The notes under the pieces were generated by a model. That model ran no database searches, had not been told where the DNA came from, and saw only the letters and a program-made list of their open reading frames with translations. The position numbers and the translations under genes are program-made. Source: Breviolum minutum Mf 1.05b.01 (taxonomy: Eukaryota > Sar > Dinophyceae > Suessiales > Symbiodiniaceae). Taken from it: a stretch of DNA of 64,000 bases. This document shows, piece by piece, positions 10,769-20,529 of the stretch. The stretch is from assembly GCA_000507305.1 (NCBI GenBank), contig DF239961.1, forward strand, positions 181,449 through 245,448, given 5' to 3'. Each line of letters opens with the position of its first letter. Within the stretch, counting starts at the first letter, position 1.

Positions 10769-10988
10769 CTTGAAATATTTTTTCGGCTAGCCTGGCCCCT
10801 CCACCGACTGTGATGCTATCCTTTTCTACAGACACCTCCACCCTGGCACATGCCCCAACATGAGCTTGTCCTTCAATCTCACAGCTATTGCTCACCTCCA
10901 CTTTGTGTGTCCCCAATTTTTCTTGATACTCTTCCTTGACCCTGTTGAGGTCTACTTCAACATCTGCATCACCTCTCGGCAGATCCTC
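10769..10988 (-). CDS. Gene A, longest clear exon (220 nt)
   Basis: Acceptor GGGAAGATAG|GAG, donor ATTTCAAG|GTCAG. 73 codons with blocks DLPRGDADVEVDLNRVKEEY, THKVEVSNSCEIEGQAHVGA and KDSITVGGGARLAEKIFQ. The alternating V-E-V pattern suggests beta strands then a helix. No family recognised. Confidence 0.75.
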
Positions 10989-11138
10989 CTATCTTCCCTA
11001 CGTTCGATCCAGATGTCACGCAAAGACACCTGGATCGAACATAGGTCACTACAGTTGCGATCTCCGGCATAGCCAGCTTCCAGTTTCGGGGTGAAGCCCC
11101 TCACATATTCGGTCAATGCTGACCCCTCGACCCCACAC

Positions 11139-11265
11139 TGCCATCTGAGCAATTTGCAGCGTCCATGCTGGGAGCCACAGAAACATCTGCCTTCAATCTC
11201 ACCATTTTGTCAACAACTTTGCTCTTCTCATCTCTCATTGATGGGTACTTGCCACACCAATAGCA
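11139..11265 (-). CDS. Gene A, candidate exon
   Basis: From GAAGATCAG|TGC, encodes CYWCGKYPSMRDEKSKVVDK then MVRLKADVSVAPSMDAANC. Opens with C-x2-C. Donor GATGGCA|GTGTGG. An alternative exon starting at about 11149 in another frame overlaps the end and cannot also be true. Confidence 0.65.
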
Positions 11266-11315
11266 CTGATCTTCAAATCATCTTTGCGACCCGAAAGAAG
11301 CTGTGTTTTTTTCTC

Positions 11316-11419
11316 TGATCCGCCACACAGCAACTGACTGCGACGGTTTTGTTTTTGATGCGTTGAAAAATGCTCCTCTGGCAACCGCGGAACATCTTAG
11401 GGGACAGCGGCGCTCAACC
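11316..11419 (-). CDS. Gene A, candidate exon
   Basis: Acceptor ATCATTGCTGCAG|G; frame encodes VERRCPLRCSAVARGAFFNA then SKTKPSQSVAVWRI. The 3' end has no GT donor nearby; GATCA|GAGAAA would be a GA donor. Confidence 0.45.
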
Positions 11420-11496
11420 CTGCAGCAATGATCCAAAATGACTCCGAGGAACGGTTGCATTTTGGTTCGAAAGCAGAGCCTGATGGATGCAGTACG

Positions 11497-11570
11497 TATT
11501 GGCTCCTCAAATTGGATCGTTTCCCCAATTTTCGGGCTGAAAATAAAAAGTATTTGAAACCACCAACTAT
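11497..11570 (+). mobile_element. MITE family 1, 5'-truncated copy
   Basis: Right two thirds present: CAAATTGGATCGTTTCCCCA core, then TTTGAAACCACCAACTA. Confidence 0.65.
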
Positions 11571-11694
11571 AGATAAAGTTTCACCAACTTGCGTTAGTTG
11601 GATTCAATCTGTTGTCCACACGCGCCACAGTTTCTTTTGTTGTCAACTCCCAAAATGAGAAGAAGTCAAAAGTGCCAAAGAATCCCCAGATCAC

Positions 11695-11855
11695 GCGCAG
11701 TGTCCACCCAGAAACCAGCCTAGCTGCGAAGCTCGAAACTGGAGGTTCCATGTGAGAAGTGAACTTCTCCTGTCTTCCGCTGGATACATGAGGACATCCA
11801 ACCTTCCACACCAGAAATCTCCCAGAAGTTGAAATTTAGGTTGGGGATTCTCCGA
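11695..11855 (-). CDS. Gene A, 161-nt candidate exon
   Basis: Acceptor TTCCTAACTGTCAG|TCG. One frame stays open for 53 codons (SENPQPKFQLLGDFWCGRLD, MYPAEDRRSSLLTWNLQFRA, SQLGWFLGGHCA) up to donor CTGCGC|GTGATC. Confidence 0.55.
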
Positions 11856-12710
11856 CTGACAGTTAGGAAGCTAAGCGAGGCAACACTAGGTGATGTTTTT
11901 TTGGCTCCTGAAATAGGGATATCACTTGTAACTTGCAACTGCTAATCCAACTTATTCTCACTATGCCATATGCACCCCCACATATGAAGATGAAACTTAA
12001 AAATCGGGCTGATACTTTGATGACTTTCCTCTGACACTTGGTTGGTGTATCTGCCCTGCCTCACTGGCAGGTAAACCACCCTGCCCCAGGTTTATGACCT
12101 ACGAAACCCACCTCAAAAACCCAGAAAAAAAATGTCGCAAGAAATGGCCATCTTCACCAAAAATAGCCATGTTTCAAAAAAAGATATGGAAATGGCCATC
12201 TTTAAATGATAAATTTAGCCAACAAAATAAGATATATTGGAAAATGTTTGCCTACTTGAAATCCATGGGCTGCCATGCTGCTTGAAGGCAACTGTTCCCA
12301 AAAATTTGCAACTACAAATAGCTCAATGGCAAGGTGAAATGCCTGAGAGATACTGCTAAATGCCGATTTGCACAGGAAGTGCTTCTAAATGGTGATACTT
12401 CTTGACAGTTCATTGGTATCCCCAAACCATTTCCAATTATTATAAGGAAGCGAAATCATCCATTGAAGACTCACCAAGAGAGGAATCACAATTGCGGGAA
12501 GCATCAAGTCGCTAAAGAGAAATAGTTTCACAAGATTCGAGTTCGGCAATTCTTGTACTGAGCTATGCTATTCCCCTCCACCGAGGCTAGTATAGTCTCC
12601 TACATAAATCAACTACCCGTTGGGCTTTCTCATGTTTTTCATAGCTTCATACAACTGAAGATATCACCAACAGGAACACAAACCGCGGAAAAAAAAAAAA
12701 CTCGCACAGC

Positions 12711-12779
12711 CTCTGGCCGCGGCGATGGGAAGCGATCAGGCTCCACGCGCCGATCGGGCTCCTCTACCACGCCAATGTC
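12711..12779 (-). CDS. Gene A, acidic Pro-rich exon with possible GC donor
   Basis: Acceptor CATAAGTTGTCAG|GAC; encodes DIGVVEEPDRRVEPDRFPSP then RPE; GC donor CCAGAG|GCTGTG. The plus strand is also open but Ser/Arg low complexity. Confidence 0.5.
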
Positions 12780-12828
12780 CTGACAACTTATGTCTGCCAT
12801 GGAGATATCTGCAAAAGTCTGCATCTAG

Positions 12829-13575
12829 ATGGAAATATCTAGATGCCAGAAAAATCCTGAATCTAGAATCTATTTCCAGAAAGGAACAAAATGTCATCCG
12901 GTTGGGGTGGATTCAAAAAATGGTGATGTGGCTCAGGTCCCAATGTTTTGGGGTGTTGGTGAGTATACACTGCCTTTTAGACCTATTCTTTCAGACAGAA
13001 CTAAAGATACGCAAACAACTTTTTGTGGTCTAAACAAAATCTTTCTGACATCAAAGAATGACATTTCCCCTCCTTCTTCACAACCTCCGCACTTGCTGCT
13101 TTGGATGACTGAGAGACTCTTTGGTCTACTACCTGCGCTCAGCTCTCAAAAAAATCATACCCAATGGTGAGGACACCATTGTCAGGGAGAGAAATTCTGT
13201 GAAGGGGTCCGGTGCCAATCATCTCAAAGTGATGATTGTTGGTGTAGCCTCCTGGGAACTAACATTTCTCCTCCCAAAGGTACTTTCGAAGATGCTTTTC
13301 CTTTTCCCAAGTTGGGAGATATGTTAGTTCCCTGCAAGGTCACAACAATGGGTTTTGATGATGACACTCATGTCAAAATAAAGCACCCCATCTTGGGAAG
13401 TTCATCAAGAGTTCATTACATTGCTCCTTTTTGTAAACAACGCTGGAAGATCATGAAAAGACATTTGAAGTTTGCTAAGGGAAGCCTGGAAGTGCTACCA
13501 CTTTTGATCATCTTTTGTCGCAAGAAGGTCGATTCAACTTCATTTTGTGGTGAATCAATGCCGAACCTTCTTTAG
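12829..13575 (+). other. Unrecognised plus-strand ORF cluster
   Basis: Two overlapping stretches read as protein on the plus strand: 12829-13170 (113 codons from ATG, with LPFRPILSDRTKDTQTTF) and 13312-13575 (87 codons from ATG, with THVKIKHPILGSSSRVHYIA and CKQRWKIMKRHLKFAKGSLE). They are in different frames and overlap a family-6 repeat. They could be a decayed mobile element or a nested gene. No family recognised. Confidence 0.3.
13262..13345 (+). repeat. Dispersed repeat, family 6
   Basis: TTCGAAGATG.TTTTCCTTTTCCCAAG..GGGA.ATATGTTAGTTCCC; two more copies at 20228 and 43735. Confidence 0.6.
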
Positions 13576-13887
13576 TTGCATCAGAAGATTATATTTCTTG
13601 TGGCCAAGCAAATATCTCCAAAAAAAAACAACAGAAACATAGTTTTGCGAAAAAATCTCAGCGTCAATCTCAACCAATACCTGCCACTATCCCCCCCAAT
13701 TGCAACTACCCAACCCTTCCAGCTATGCCAACGATATCACCCAAGTCAGGAAGCCAACCAACCAACCAACCAACAAACTAACCATTGCCAACCACTGGAA
13801 GCCTTGGGTATAAAGAGTTGGAGGTCAAAAACTTCCAACAATTGCACCTGGAGGACTTGGGTGGCAAACAGCCAGTTGCTGGGGGAT

Positions 13888-14005
13888 GGTTGGGTTGCTT
13901 GGTCCAGAAATCCGGCGGGAAAACCACCTGGGATGTAGAAAACCCTGTAAATGATGGGATATTTACCATATCAACTGGTGCAGGATTTCTTCCATCAACT
14001 GCATG
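13888..14005 (+). mobile_element. MITE family 2, degraded copy
   Basis: AGAAATCCGGCG...ACCACCTGGGATGTA...AACCCTGTAAATGATGGGAT...GCAGGATTTCTTCCATCAAC. The left terminus is decayed. Confidence 0.65.
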
Positions 14006-14258
14006 GTTGCTTACTATATTATTGTACCAACTGTGTACCTGCTAGGTATAGATTCGTACGTCTGGAGTGAGTGACTTGAGGGGGAAAACCGTGTTGGAAT
14101 CGTGTTATACTAGGGTTTGCTAACATGTGCTAACTATATGTTCAATGTGTGTTTGCATATATATATATATACACACACAAAGTAATCACAAAGCTAAGTA
14201 ACTGTACGTATGTTCACGCACTTTCAACTATATCCTCCGATTCCACCTAACTCCACAC

Positions 14259-14384
14259 TTGATCAGGAAGTGTCATTCTCATCACTTTCTGGAGGAAACG
14301 CAACACATCAAGTTGAATGAAGCAACCATTCCCCAAAGAAACAGCCTGTGGTCTTGGTATCACTTCTAGTGCTGGCACATCCAC
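14259..14384 (-). CDS. Gene A, strong 126-nt exon
   Basis: Exactly 42 codons, phase 0 at both ends, between TAACCCATTGCAG|GTG and CCTGATCAA|GTGTGG. Encodes VDVPALEVIPRPQAVSLGNG then CFIQLDVLRFLQKVMRMTLP. Among the most convincing exons of the run. Confidence 0.75.
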
Positions 14385-14765
14385 CTGCAATGGGTTAATG
14401 ATGACGGCTTGACCACAGTGAGAAATCTCTATGCCCAAGCAACCAGAAAATGAAGCATAACTAAAAATGGATAGAATATGCCAAAAAGAAACCATCATCG
14501 TGATAATTGATGATAATATACGGTTGCTAAGTCGTGTCACTCTCCAAAAAAGAGGGTCTAGGAGTCTTCTAGTCAGCTGCTATCTTAACTCTCTTGGGAC
14601 GTATGTTGTCCCAATTTGGAATCCTTGAGAAATCTCGACAAAAAACCTGAAACATCTCAAATCTTGTGCTGAAATCCAAATAAATAGACTTACCGTGTGT
14701 GACCTACATCAACATACGTCGTACGTCAACCTTTGGATACAGGTGATAAACCTTCCCCACTTGAC

Positions 14766-14808
14766 CTCCGAGTCAACGGCTGCGTGTTCCAGAACGCTTG
14801 AAGCAGGC
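14766..14808 (-). CDS. Gene A, 43-nt exon
   Basis: CATTGTTTTGTCCAG|G ... GACTCGGAG|GTCAAG. Encodes PASSVLEHAAVDSE after one leading base. Confidence 0.6.
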
Positions 14809-15756
14809 CTGGACAAAACAATGACCCTTCCCATTGTGGTTGATTAATAGGGGCCCACAATGCCAATCTACTTTTCTTGCTAGACTGACACGGTATCATT
14901 TCAAATATGCTTGCAGACTTTAGCGCCAAAAACTCTGGAAACATGCGGAACATCAACATGCTCTGAAAATGTCTGCACCCAGATTGAATTGAGCGAGTTC
15001 ATCATGTTCAAAGTCACGAACATAAGGAACTATCACGAACTATGCATCGTTAAGTTATATTATATTGTAGCTTCTGAGAATTAAACACCCCCAAAAAGGC
15101 AATAGTTTTTGCGCTTGCCAGGAGTGTCTACGGAGTTTTCTCTAAGGTATCCACATTTTGCAAACCAGATCAAAAAAGTGCGTGACCAACGTGAACCTGT
15201 ATCGTGGGGTGACACTTTTTATATGACATCAACAAAACATACCTAAGCATTCCAACATTTTTTAGAGAATCGTGACTCTTTTAGTTGAGTATTTTGCTCA
15301 ACTGAAAGATCCTCAAGTTTTCTGAAAAGTATCCTCTGAAACTAACAGGTTTCGCCTCTGACAATAGGCCTAAGCCATCCCAAAAAAGGAAATGTCATCT
15401 GAACCAACCATTCATTTTCAGGGGCCTCGCTTTCAGGGGCCCTGTATGTGACAACATACCTTGACTCAAAGCTCCCAAAATGGCTGCGTTTTTTGTTTTC
15501 CGGGGGTGATTCACAGATTACAACTCCACTGGTTCAATTCAACCCAATAGAACTGAGAAATTAGTAAAAGATGTTATGTATCAACTTCTTGCATCTGATT
15601 CTATCTAAGTCTATAAATCTCTAAGTCTGGAAGTATGTAGGTTACACCACTGTTACGGTATAAGTCAGTTTGTTTCCTTTTCCATCATCTATCATCATTT
15701 GACCTCCCCAAATGCCTGGGTGACAAGTCGTCTTGTACCGACACAGCGCGGCTTAC
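14809..15756. other. Intronic stretch
   Basis: No exon seen on either strand. It holds one family-3 MITE (15332-15447); the rest is unique AT-rich sequence. Confidence 0.6.
15332..15447 (+). mobile_element. MITE family 3 copy
   Basis: TCCTCTGAAACTAACAGGTTT...ATCTGAACCAACCATTCATTTTCAGGGGCC. A short fragment of the same family (CCTCCCTGAAACTACC) lies at about 16003. Confidence 0.6.
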
Positions 15757-15798
15757 CACATCTTTCGTGGGTGCTCTCGGGCTAGGCACTGGAGGCTC
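15757..15798 (-). CDS. Gene A, 42-nt exon
   Basis: Fourteen codons EPPVPSPRAPTKDV, phase 0, between TTTGATCTCACCAG|GAG and GATGTG|GTAAGC. Confidence 0.7.
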
Positions 15799-16153
15799 CT
15801 GGTGAGATCAAAGGCTTGAAAGCTTAGGGTGCTTAGCTCCCAAAAAAACAGGTGTTAGTCACGCCTAGTCAATAAATTGTATATGTCAAAGTTGATGGCA
15901 TATTTTTTACCAGTCTACCATTGGTTCCTTTAAATCACCTTTTACTAAACCACCTTTGGGGAGCTGTGCTGAAGCTGCATTGAAATCCATTCAAAACGAG
16001 TATCCTCCCTGAAACTACCATAGCACCAGAGAAAATACGGTAGTTCTGTGTATAAGACTAGTTTCTGTTTGGTGAAATTTTGAAGCTGCAAAAGCTATCT
16101 GTTTTTTTTACGTCTTTTCAGGGATTTTTTTCTCTGCCGAAAATTTTCCCAAC

Positions 16154-16242
16154 CTTCTCAGCTTGATCCCCAGCCTCTCTAGCTACACGTGGATGATGAA
16201 TCAGGGGAACCACAGGCTCTTCGACCACTTCGGTGGTGATTC
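16154..16242 (-). CDS. Gene A, strong exon
   Basis: GCAGCTGCACAG|GA ... GCTGAGAAG|GTTGGG. Encodes ITTEVVEEPVVPLIHHPRVA then REAGDQAEK. Confidence 0.75.
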
Positions 16243-16540
16243 CTGTGCAGCTGCGTAGGTCGAAGAAGCCCAGAAAGAATCATGCAGTGGTGTCTTATTG
16301 CCTTTCTAGCGATTGGCAGTGCAATGGATAACTATACATATATACACATGTATACATGTTTGCTTGCGATTTTTGTTGATACTCTGTTGGATGACACTTT
16401 CCAAAAAATGAACTCTATCTCTATGTTACATTCTATTGCCATCACCTACCTCAAAATGTTCAACTTCTATGCAATCAACTTTGAGAGGCGGACATATCAT
16501 GCAGTCCTATAGCAAGCAGGGTATCAACCCCTCCCTGCAA

Positions 16541-16665
16541 TACTGTTGATGGTTCAGAAATCCGGCCAGCCCAAACAACCACCTGGGATTGTGGAAAAAA
16601 ACTCGTAAATAATGGGAGAAACTACCAACCTCAACTGGGGCAGGGTTTCTGAACCATCAACAGTA
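16541..16665 (+). mobile_element. MITE family 2, complete copy
   Basis: Ends TACTGTTGATGGTTCAGAAA and TTTCTGAACCATCAACAGTA are near-perfect inverted repeats beginning and ending in TA. Interior AACTACCAACCTCAACTGG shared with other copies. Confidence 0.85.
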
Positions 16666-16666
16666 T

Positions 16667-17299
16667 CACTACATTAAAAGAAAACACAGCAATGTTAGCT
16701 GTTGCCATGAGCCTCTTCTTCAGATCAAGGTTGTCAAATTATCATCCCTCCCTTCAGCTGGGTCGAAGTTACTAACATTTGATTCACCAACCTGTAATGT
16801 AACAGACCATTTTGGGAAATTTCCCCCGACCTAATTCACCATCTTGGATTTACTTTTAAGAGCCTTGGAAAAAGTTCCAAACAAAAAATCTCCCAAATGG
16901 TGTTTTGATGGTGCTTTACCATGGTACAATCTGTAAAATATCCCCTTAAAGAAATCCAAGCCATGTCAAGTTCTGCCAATTTTTGTCTCACTAGAAGTCG
17001 TGTCAATCATGTCAAAAATCCTGCCGTGAAAAACAACTACGAATAAGTATCATGGGGTCACAAAATAAAGAACCCTGTACAGCCACCGCGAGTTCCAATA
17101 AACCTGCCAATCAAGATAGTTTCGTGAATTTCCTCTTCTTGCTGTCTATACATTTTACCCATATCATCCCTGTATGGTATGTTTACCCACATTTGTCTGA
17201 TTTGCATGGTATTCATGTAGGCAAATATACCAGTCCCATGGATTGTTTGGGTCAGTTTTGAATCCAAACAATAAAGGTTTCTCTATATTAACAGCGCAC
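16667..17299. other. Intronic stretch
   Basis: A family-8 hairpin copy at 17165-17262. A weak minus-strand exon may lie near 16700-16740 (frame DLKKRLMATANIA). Otherwise nothing recognised. Confidence 0.5.
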
Positions 17300-17353
17300 C
17301 TTCATCCTGGACGACTTTGCTGGGACCGCTCTTAGGCTTGGTCGCCTTAGCGC
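17300..17353 (-). CDS. Gene A, Lys/Pro-rich exon
   Basis: CAACTCCACCAAG|GC ... GATGAAG|GTGCGC. Best frame AKATKPKSGPSKVVQDE. Lies 25 bp downstream of an inverted family-5 repeat (17379-17455). Confidence 0.65.
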
Positions 17354-17378
17354 CTTGGTGGAGTTGGGAGGGCTAACT

Positions 17379-17455
17379 GTCCCATTAAATGCCACCCATT
17401 TTGGGGGGATCAAAGAGTGCAAGTGTGTGGTAATCTTGAGGGATTTCTCTGGTGA
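17379..17455 (-). repeat. Dispersed repeat, family 5
   Basis: On the minus strand: AAATCCCTCAAGATTACC...TTTGATCCCCCCAAAATGGGTGGCATTTAATG. Confidence 0.7.
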
Positions 17456-17516
17456 TAGTCCATTGTTTGGGTTGGTAATATATACTATATATATATACAT
17501 ATATATAATGACACCT

Positions 17517-17640
17517 GTATACCGTGCCTGAAACTAACAGTTCGCACCTGAAAATGGATGGTTGGAAGACGATCCTTTCCTACTTTCCTTTCGAAAGGCT
17601 TCCTGTCAGGTGCTGTTTCTTAGTTTAGGGAGTGTATTTG
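17517..17640 (+). mobile_element. MITE family 3 copy
   Basis: CTGAAACTAACAGTTCGCACC...GGATGGTTGGAAGACGATCC...CTTAGTTTAGGGAGTGTA; ends are inverted repeats with some decay. Confidence 0.65.
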
Positions 17641-18090
17641 CTATGAAAGTACCTGAAACATCTTGGAATTGTTTCGGCATCTTAGAGTATTTGATAGTAT
17701 TTTTGTCCATAAATCATAGTTGATTTGTGTTTATCTCAATTTATAGTAAATTTGCAATGCGATTGGTAAATCAAACCAAATACTGTATCTGGATACATGA
17801 AAGACATGCACCAGGCTCCAGTGCAATGTCAGTGGACGACATTCTACATTACTGAGACACTTCACCGAATTGTAATTATATAAGCCCTAAATTGAAGTTG
17901 TTCCTGTCTTCCCCTGCTTTCAATCAGCACTTGTTTGAGGTCTGGTGTTGTGAGATCGCCCAAAACGTCCCGATAAAAAACTCAACCGGGTCATTTGCTG
18001 CTTAGGATTGTCTTGGTAATGAGGAAAGTCACATAACATATTCATTGGAGAATACTGTTTGAGCGGACACTTTTGACTGCCATACCCTAC

Positions 18091-18130
18091 CTTATCCAAA
18101 TCTATCAAATCCCGAAGAATTTGAATCGTC
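18091..18130 (-). CDS. Gene A, 40-nt exon
   Basis: TTGTTCTTCCATAAG|G ... TTGGATAAG|GTAGGG. Encodes TIQILRDLIDLDK. Confidence 0.55.
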
Positions 18131-18419
18131 CTTATGGAAGAACAAGGAGCTGTAGAATTGACCTTCATATACAATATTGTATACTCTTGTGCAACAGTAC
18201 CTTCTACGAAAAGGTGACTTCCAACACTTGACTAGCATAGGGCACATCAAGTGGGACCATCATCTAAACCTCATGAAATCACTGAACTTCCTCAAGCCCC
18301 AAGTGAGTAGTGATGAAAACCCTCGTGCCATTCCAGTATTTCTGATTCACTTAATAGGGATCCTTAATTTCATGGCTTCTGAAATAATCCCTATATGACT
18401 GGGTAGTACAATCCCCCCA

Positions 18420-18539
18420 TACTGTTGATGGTTCAGAAATCCTGCACCACATGGCATATATAAAACCCTGTAAATAATGGGATAAACTACCAACCTCAAC
18501 TGGTTTTCTCGCCGGATTTCTGGTTACCATCAACAGTAT
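18420..18539 (+). mobile_element. MITE family 2, complete copy
   Basis: TACTGTTGATGGTTCAGAAA ... GGATTTCTGGTTACCATCAA...CAGTA, with AACCCTGTAAATAATGGGAT inside. A family-7 repeat abuts it on the left. Confidence 0.85.
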
Positions 18540-18693
18540 AACTTATAACCCAATCAACCAGGATAACCATGGTTTTGACTATAACTGTGTAGTATCATTA
18601 ATCCAAAATATCAATCCCCCCATATAACCCAAGCAAGATGCGGATTTTGATCACTCCTCGAGTCACAACCAGCACCTTTTCCGGATTCAAGCT

Positions 18694-18782
18694 ATGCAGG
18701 TGAACTTGTCGCCGCTCAACTTTGAGAGCTCAAGACGAAGAGGACTGCGTGATCTTGCCTTGGATGAGGGGACAACCAGGTT
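18694..18782. other. Coding-like patch, strand unresolved
   Basis: Plus: acceptor AGCTATGCAG|GTG then VNLSPLNFESSRRRGLRDLA. Minus: acceptor CCTCATCCAAG|GCA then ARSRSPLRLELSKLSGDK. Minus would fit Gene A. A family-4 element begins directly to the right. Confidence 0.4.
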
Positions 18783-18912
18783 TACACCCTGGAAAAAACA
18801 AGAACGGCAATTTCTATGCAAAAAAATGGAGGTGGATGGGTTCAAACAAATGATTCTCCTTTGCATTTTTTGGGCGATTTTTAGCTTCGAAATTTTAATT
18901 TTCAAGGGTGTA
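18782..18912. mobile_element. MITE family 4 copy
   Basis: TTTACACCCTGGAAAAAA at one end and TTTTAATTTTCAAGGGTGTA at the other; interior unlike other copies. Confidence 0.5.
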
Positions 18913-19601
18913 CCGGTTGCTGTTCTTTAAAAGTGGCTATACTTTCAAAAGATTTGGGGGTCGACTATATAAATGGTTCATAGAAGTTGGAAAAAGATAG
19001 TATCATTCCAATTACTTGATGATAGTCGACCACAAAGTCATGAAAGAAGCAATCATTTCTCCCCTGTCACTGAAGATTGGTCCCCTTCACATCTGCACAG
19101 TTGTTTCAGCCCCACCAATCACCCAAGGATTACATCAACACTTCATCCAACTTCATGCACAGCACCATCATCAAACAAACATGTTTCATGCAAAAAAAGT
19201 GCAGGTCACCTCACCGACTCTAACTATTCACATCTGTGAACCAACACCCACTTGCCCACCTACCTGCTTGGATGATCATCCCAGTTAGTAAGTAGTGATT
19301 AATAACCATGATTCATAAGTCCCGTAAGGATCTGGTTGTTATTCCCTTTCCAAATGGCCGAACTTCATGGCTTATAAACAGGGGGTGATCCTAACCACGT
19401 ATCCAAGTCCTGGGATGATTCTCCAAGTAGCCACCTACCCCAAAAAACACTGAAGAATCCCAAACCACCAATCCCAAAAATTGAAGGTAGGTGATACTAC
19501 TGATAATGGGTATAATATCTGCTGAAGGCACTACTGATACCTGGGTGCCCCCCCCAAAAAAAAGCACCGAACTGCCCAAGGCACTTCTGACAGTTGACCA
19601 C

Positions 19602-19672
19602 CTTGGGCATCGCTGCTCCAGGCGTCACGGGGAAATCACTTTGCACCGCTGAAGCTGGTGAACAACTGGAGC
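19602..19672 (-). CDS. Gene A, exon of the conserved algal domain
   Basis: GCTCGTTATCAAG|GC ... ATGCCCAAG|GTGGTC. Encodes SSCSPASAVQSDFPVTPGAA then MPK. From memory this matches the SPA...FPV.PGA.MP end of an uncharacterised domain whose earlier part lies at 28.5-31.2 kb. The LINE separates it from the upstream exons. Phase with the exon at 28506 does not close, so an exon between them is missing or unrecognised. Confidence 0.7.
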
Positions 19673-19767
19673 CTTGATAACGAGCACTGCCTTAGGAAGG
19701 GATGGTTTTTTTGAGCTTTCTGCTAGAGCCGGGGGATATGTTTGCTTAATTTATGCATATCATATTA

Positions 19768-19792
19768 CATATGTATATATATATATATATAC
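19768..19792. repeat. TA microsatellite
   Basis: Run of TA repeats. Similar short AT runs occur near 3290, 14160, 31780, 42705 and 50580. Confidence 0.9.
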
Positions 19793-19876
19793 GTTGTAAA
19801 AGTATGTAAAATTCATACATAGACTGTTGGACAGAAGTTGCAAATACAGCTACAGATATTGCAAGTGCGGTTTCAG

Positions 19877-19905
19877 GGAGAGAGAAAGAGAGAGAGAGAG
19901 AGAGC
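19877..19905. repeat. AG microsatellite
   Basis: Nearly pure GA repeat of about 29 bp. Confidence 0.9.
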
Positions 19906-20227
19906 GCCGAAGTGTGTGCGAGTCGACATCGATACCGAGAACAAATAAAGCAAGAGACATCACCTTATCCCCCAACATGAATTGAGCCAACATCTTCTTG
20001 TTGGCTGCCATCAACAATGGTGTATGTTTTTTTGAGGCAACAAAGAATGTCCAGCATCAACTGATTGGTCTATCAAGAGTAGGTCATTCAGGATCGTACA
20101 TTGAGATTTTCACGCATGAAAATGGTTCACAAAGAACAGGAATAATATGTTTGTTTTTCCAATGTTTTCTGTGATATCCGTCGCCACTGTGCAAATGTGT
20201 TCGAGAAAACTCCATGTCACTCTCAAC

Positions 20228-20330
20228 AAATATCCTCACTCCTTAAAACCAACATATCCTTTTCCAAAGGCACTTTTCAAGATGATGTTCCTTTTCCCGT
20301 GGTGGGATATGTTGGTTCCCTGGAGGGTAG
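20228..20330 (+). repeat. Dispersed repeat, family 6, complete-looking copy
   Basis: ACCAACATATCCTTTTCCAA at the left and a related inverted GGGATATGTTGGTTCCC at the right, with CAAGATGATGTTCCTTTTCC inside. The ends pair, so this copy shows family 6 is also an inverted-repeat element. Confidence 0.7.
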
Positions 20331-20529
20331 GTTTGCCGTCAAGGCACGACATGGCAAGTGAGTCACATCAAAGAGTTTGGCGCCATTGGCCAATTCCTTG
20401 GAGCTATGACTTGGCTCAACAACAAAATTTTTTAATTGCGGCGATGGGAAGGATCAATGCCTTGTAGCCAGTTTGAATTGGCATCTAATTAGTGCGGGGG
20501 AAAAGCACAATGCAAAGAGCAGGGACTGA

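Noticed and set aside
10948..11152. Minus ORF containing TEYVRGFTPKLEAGYAGD as a separate Gene A exon
   Set aside because: It overlaps the end of the stronger exon 11139-11265 in another frame; both cannot be exons of one transcript, and the other has better continuity.
19973..20467. Plus ORF at 20147-20467 as a gene
   Set aside because: It runs through a family-6 repeat and into the LINE 3' flank; no coding signal.
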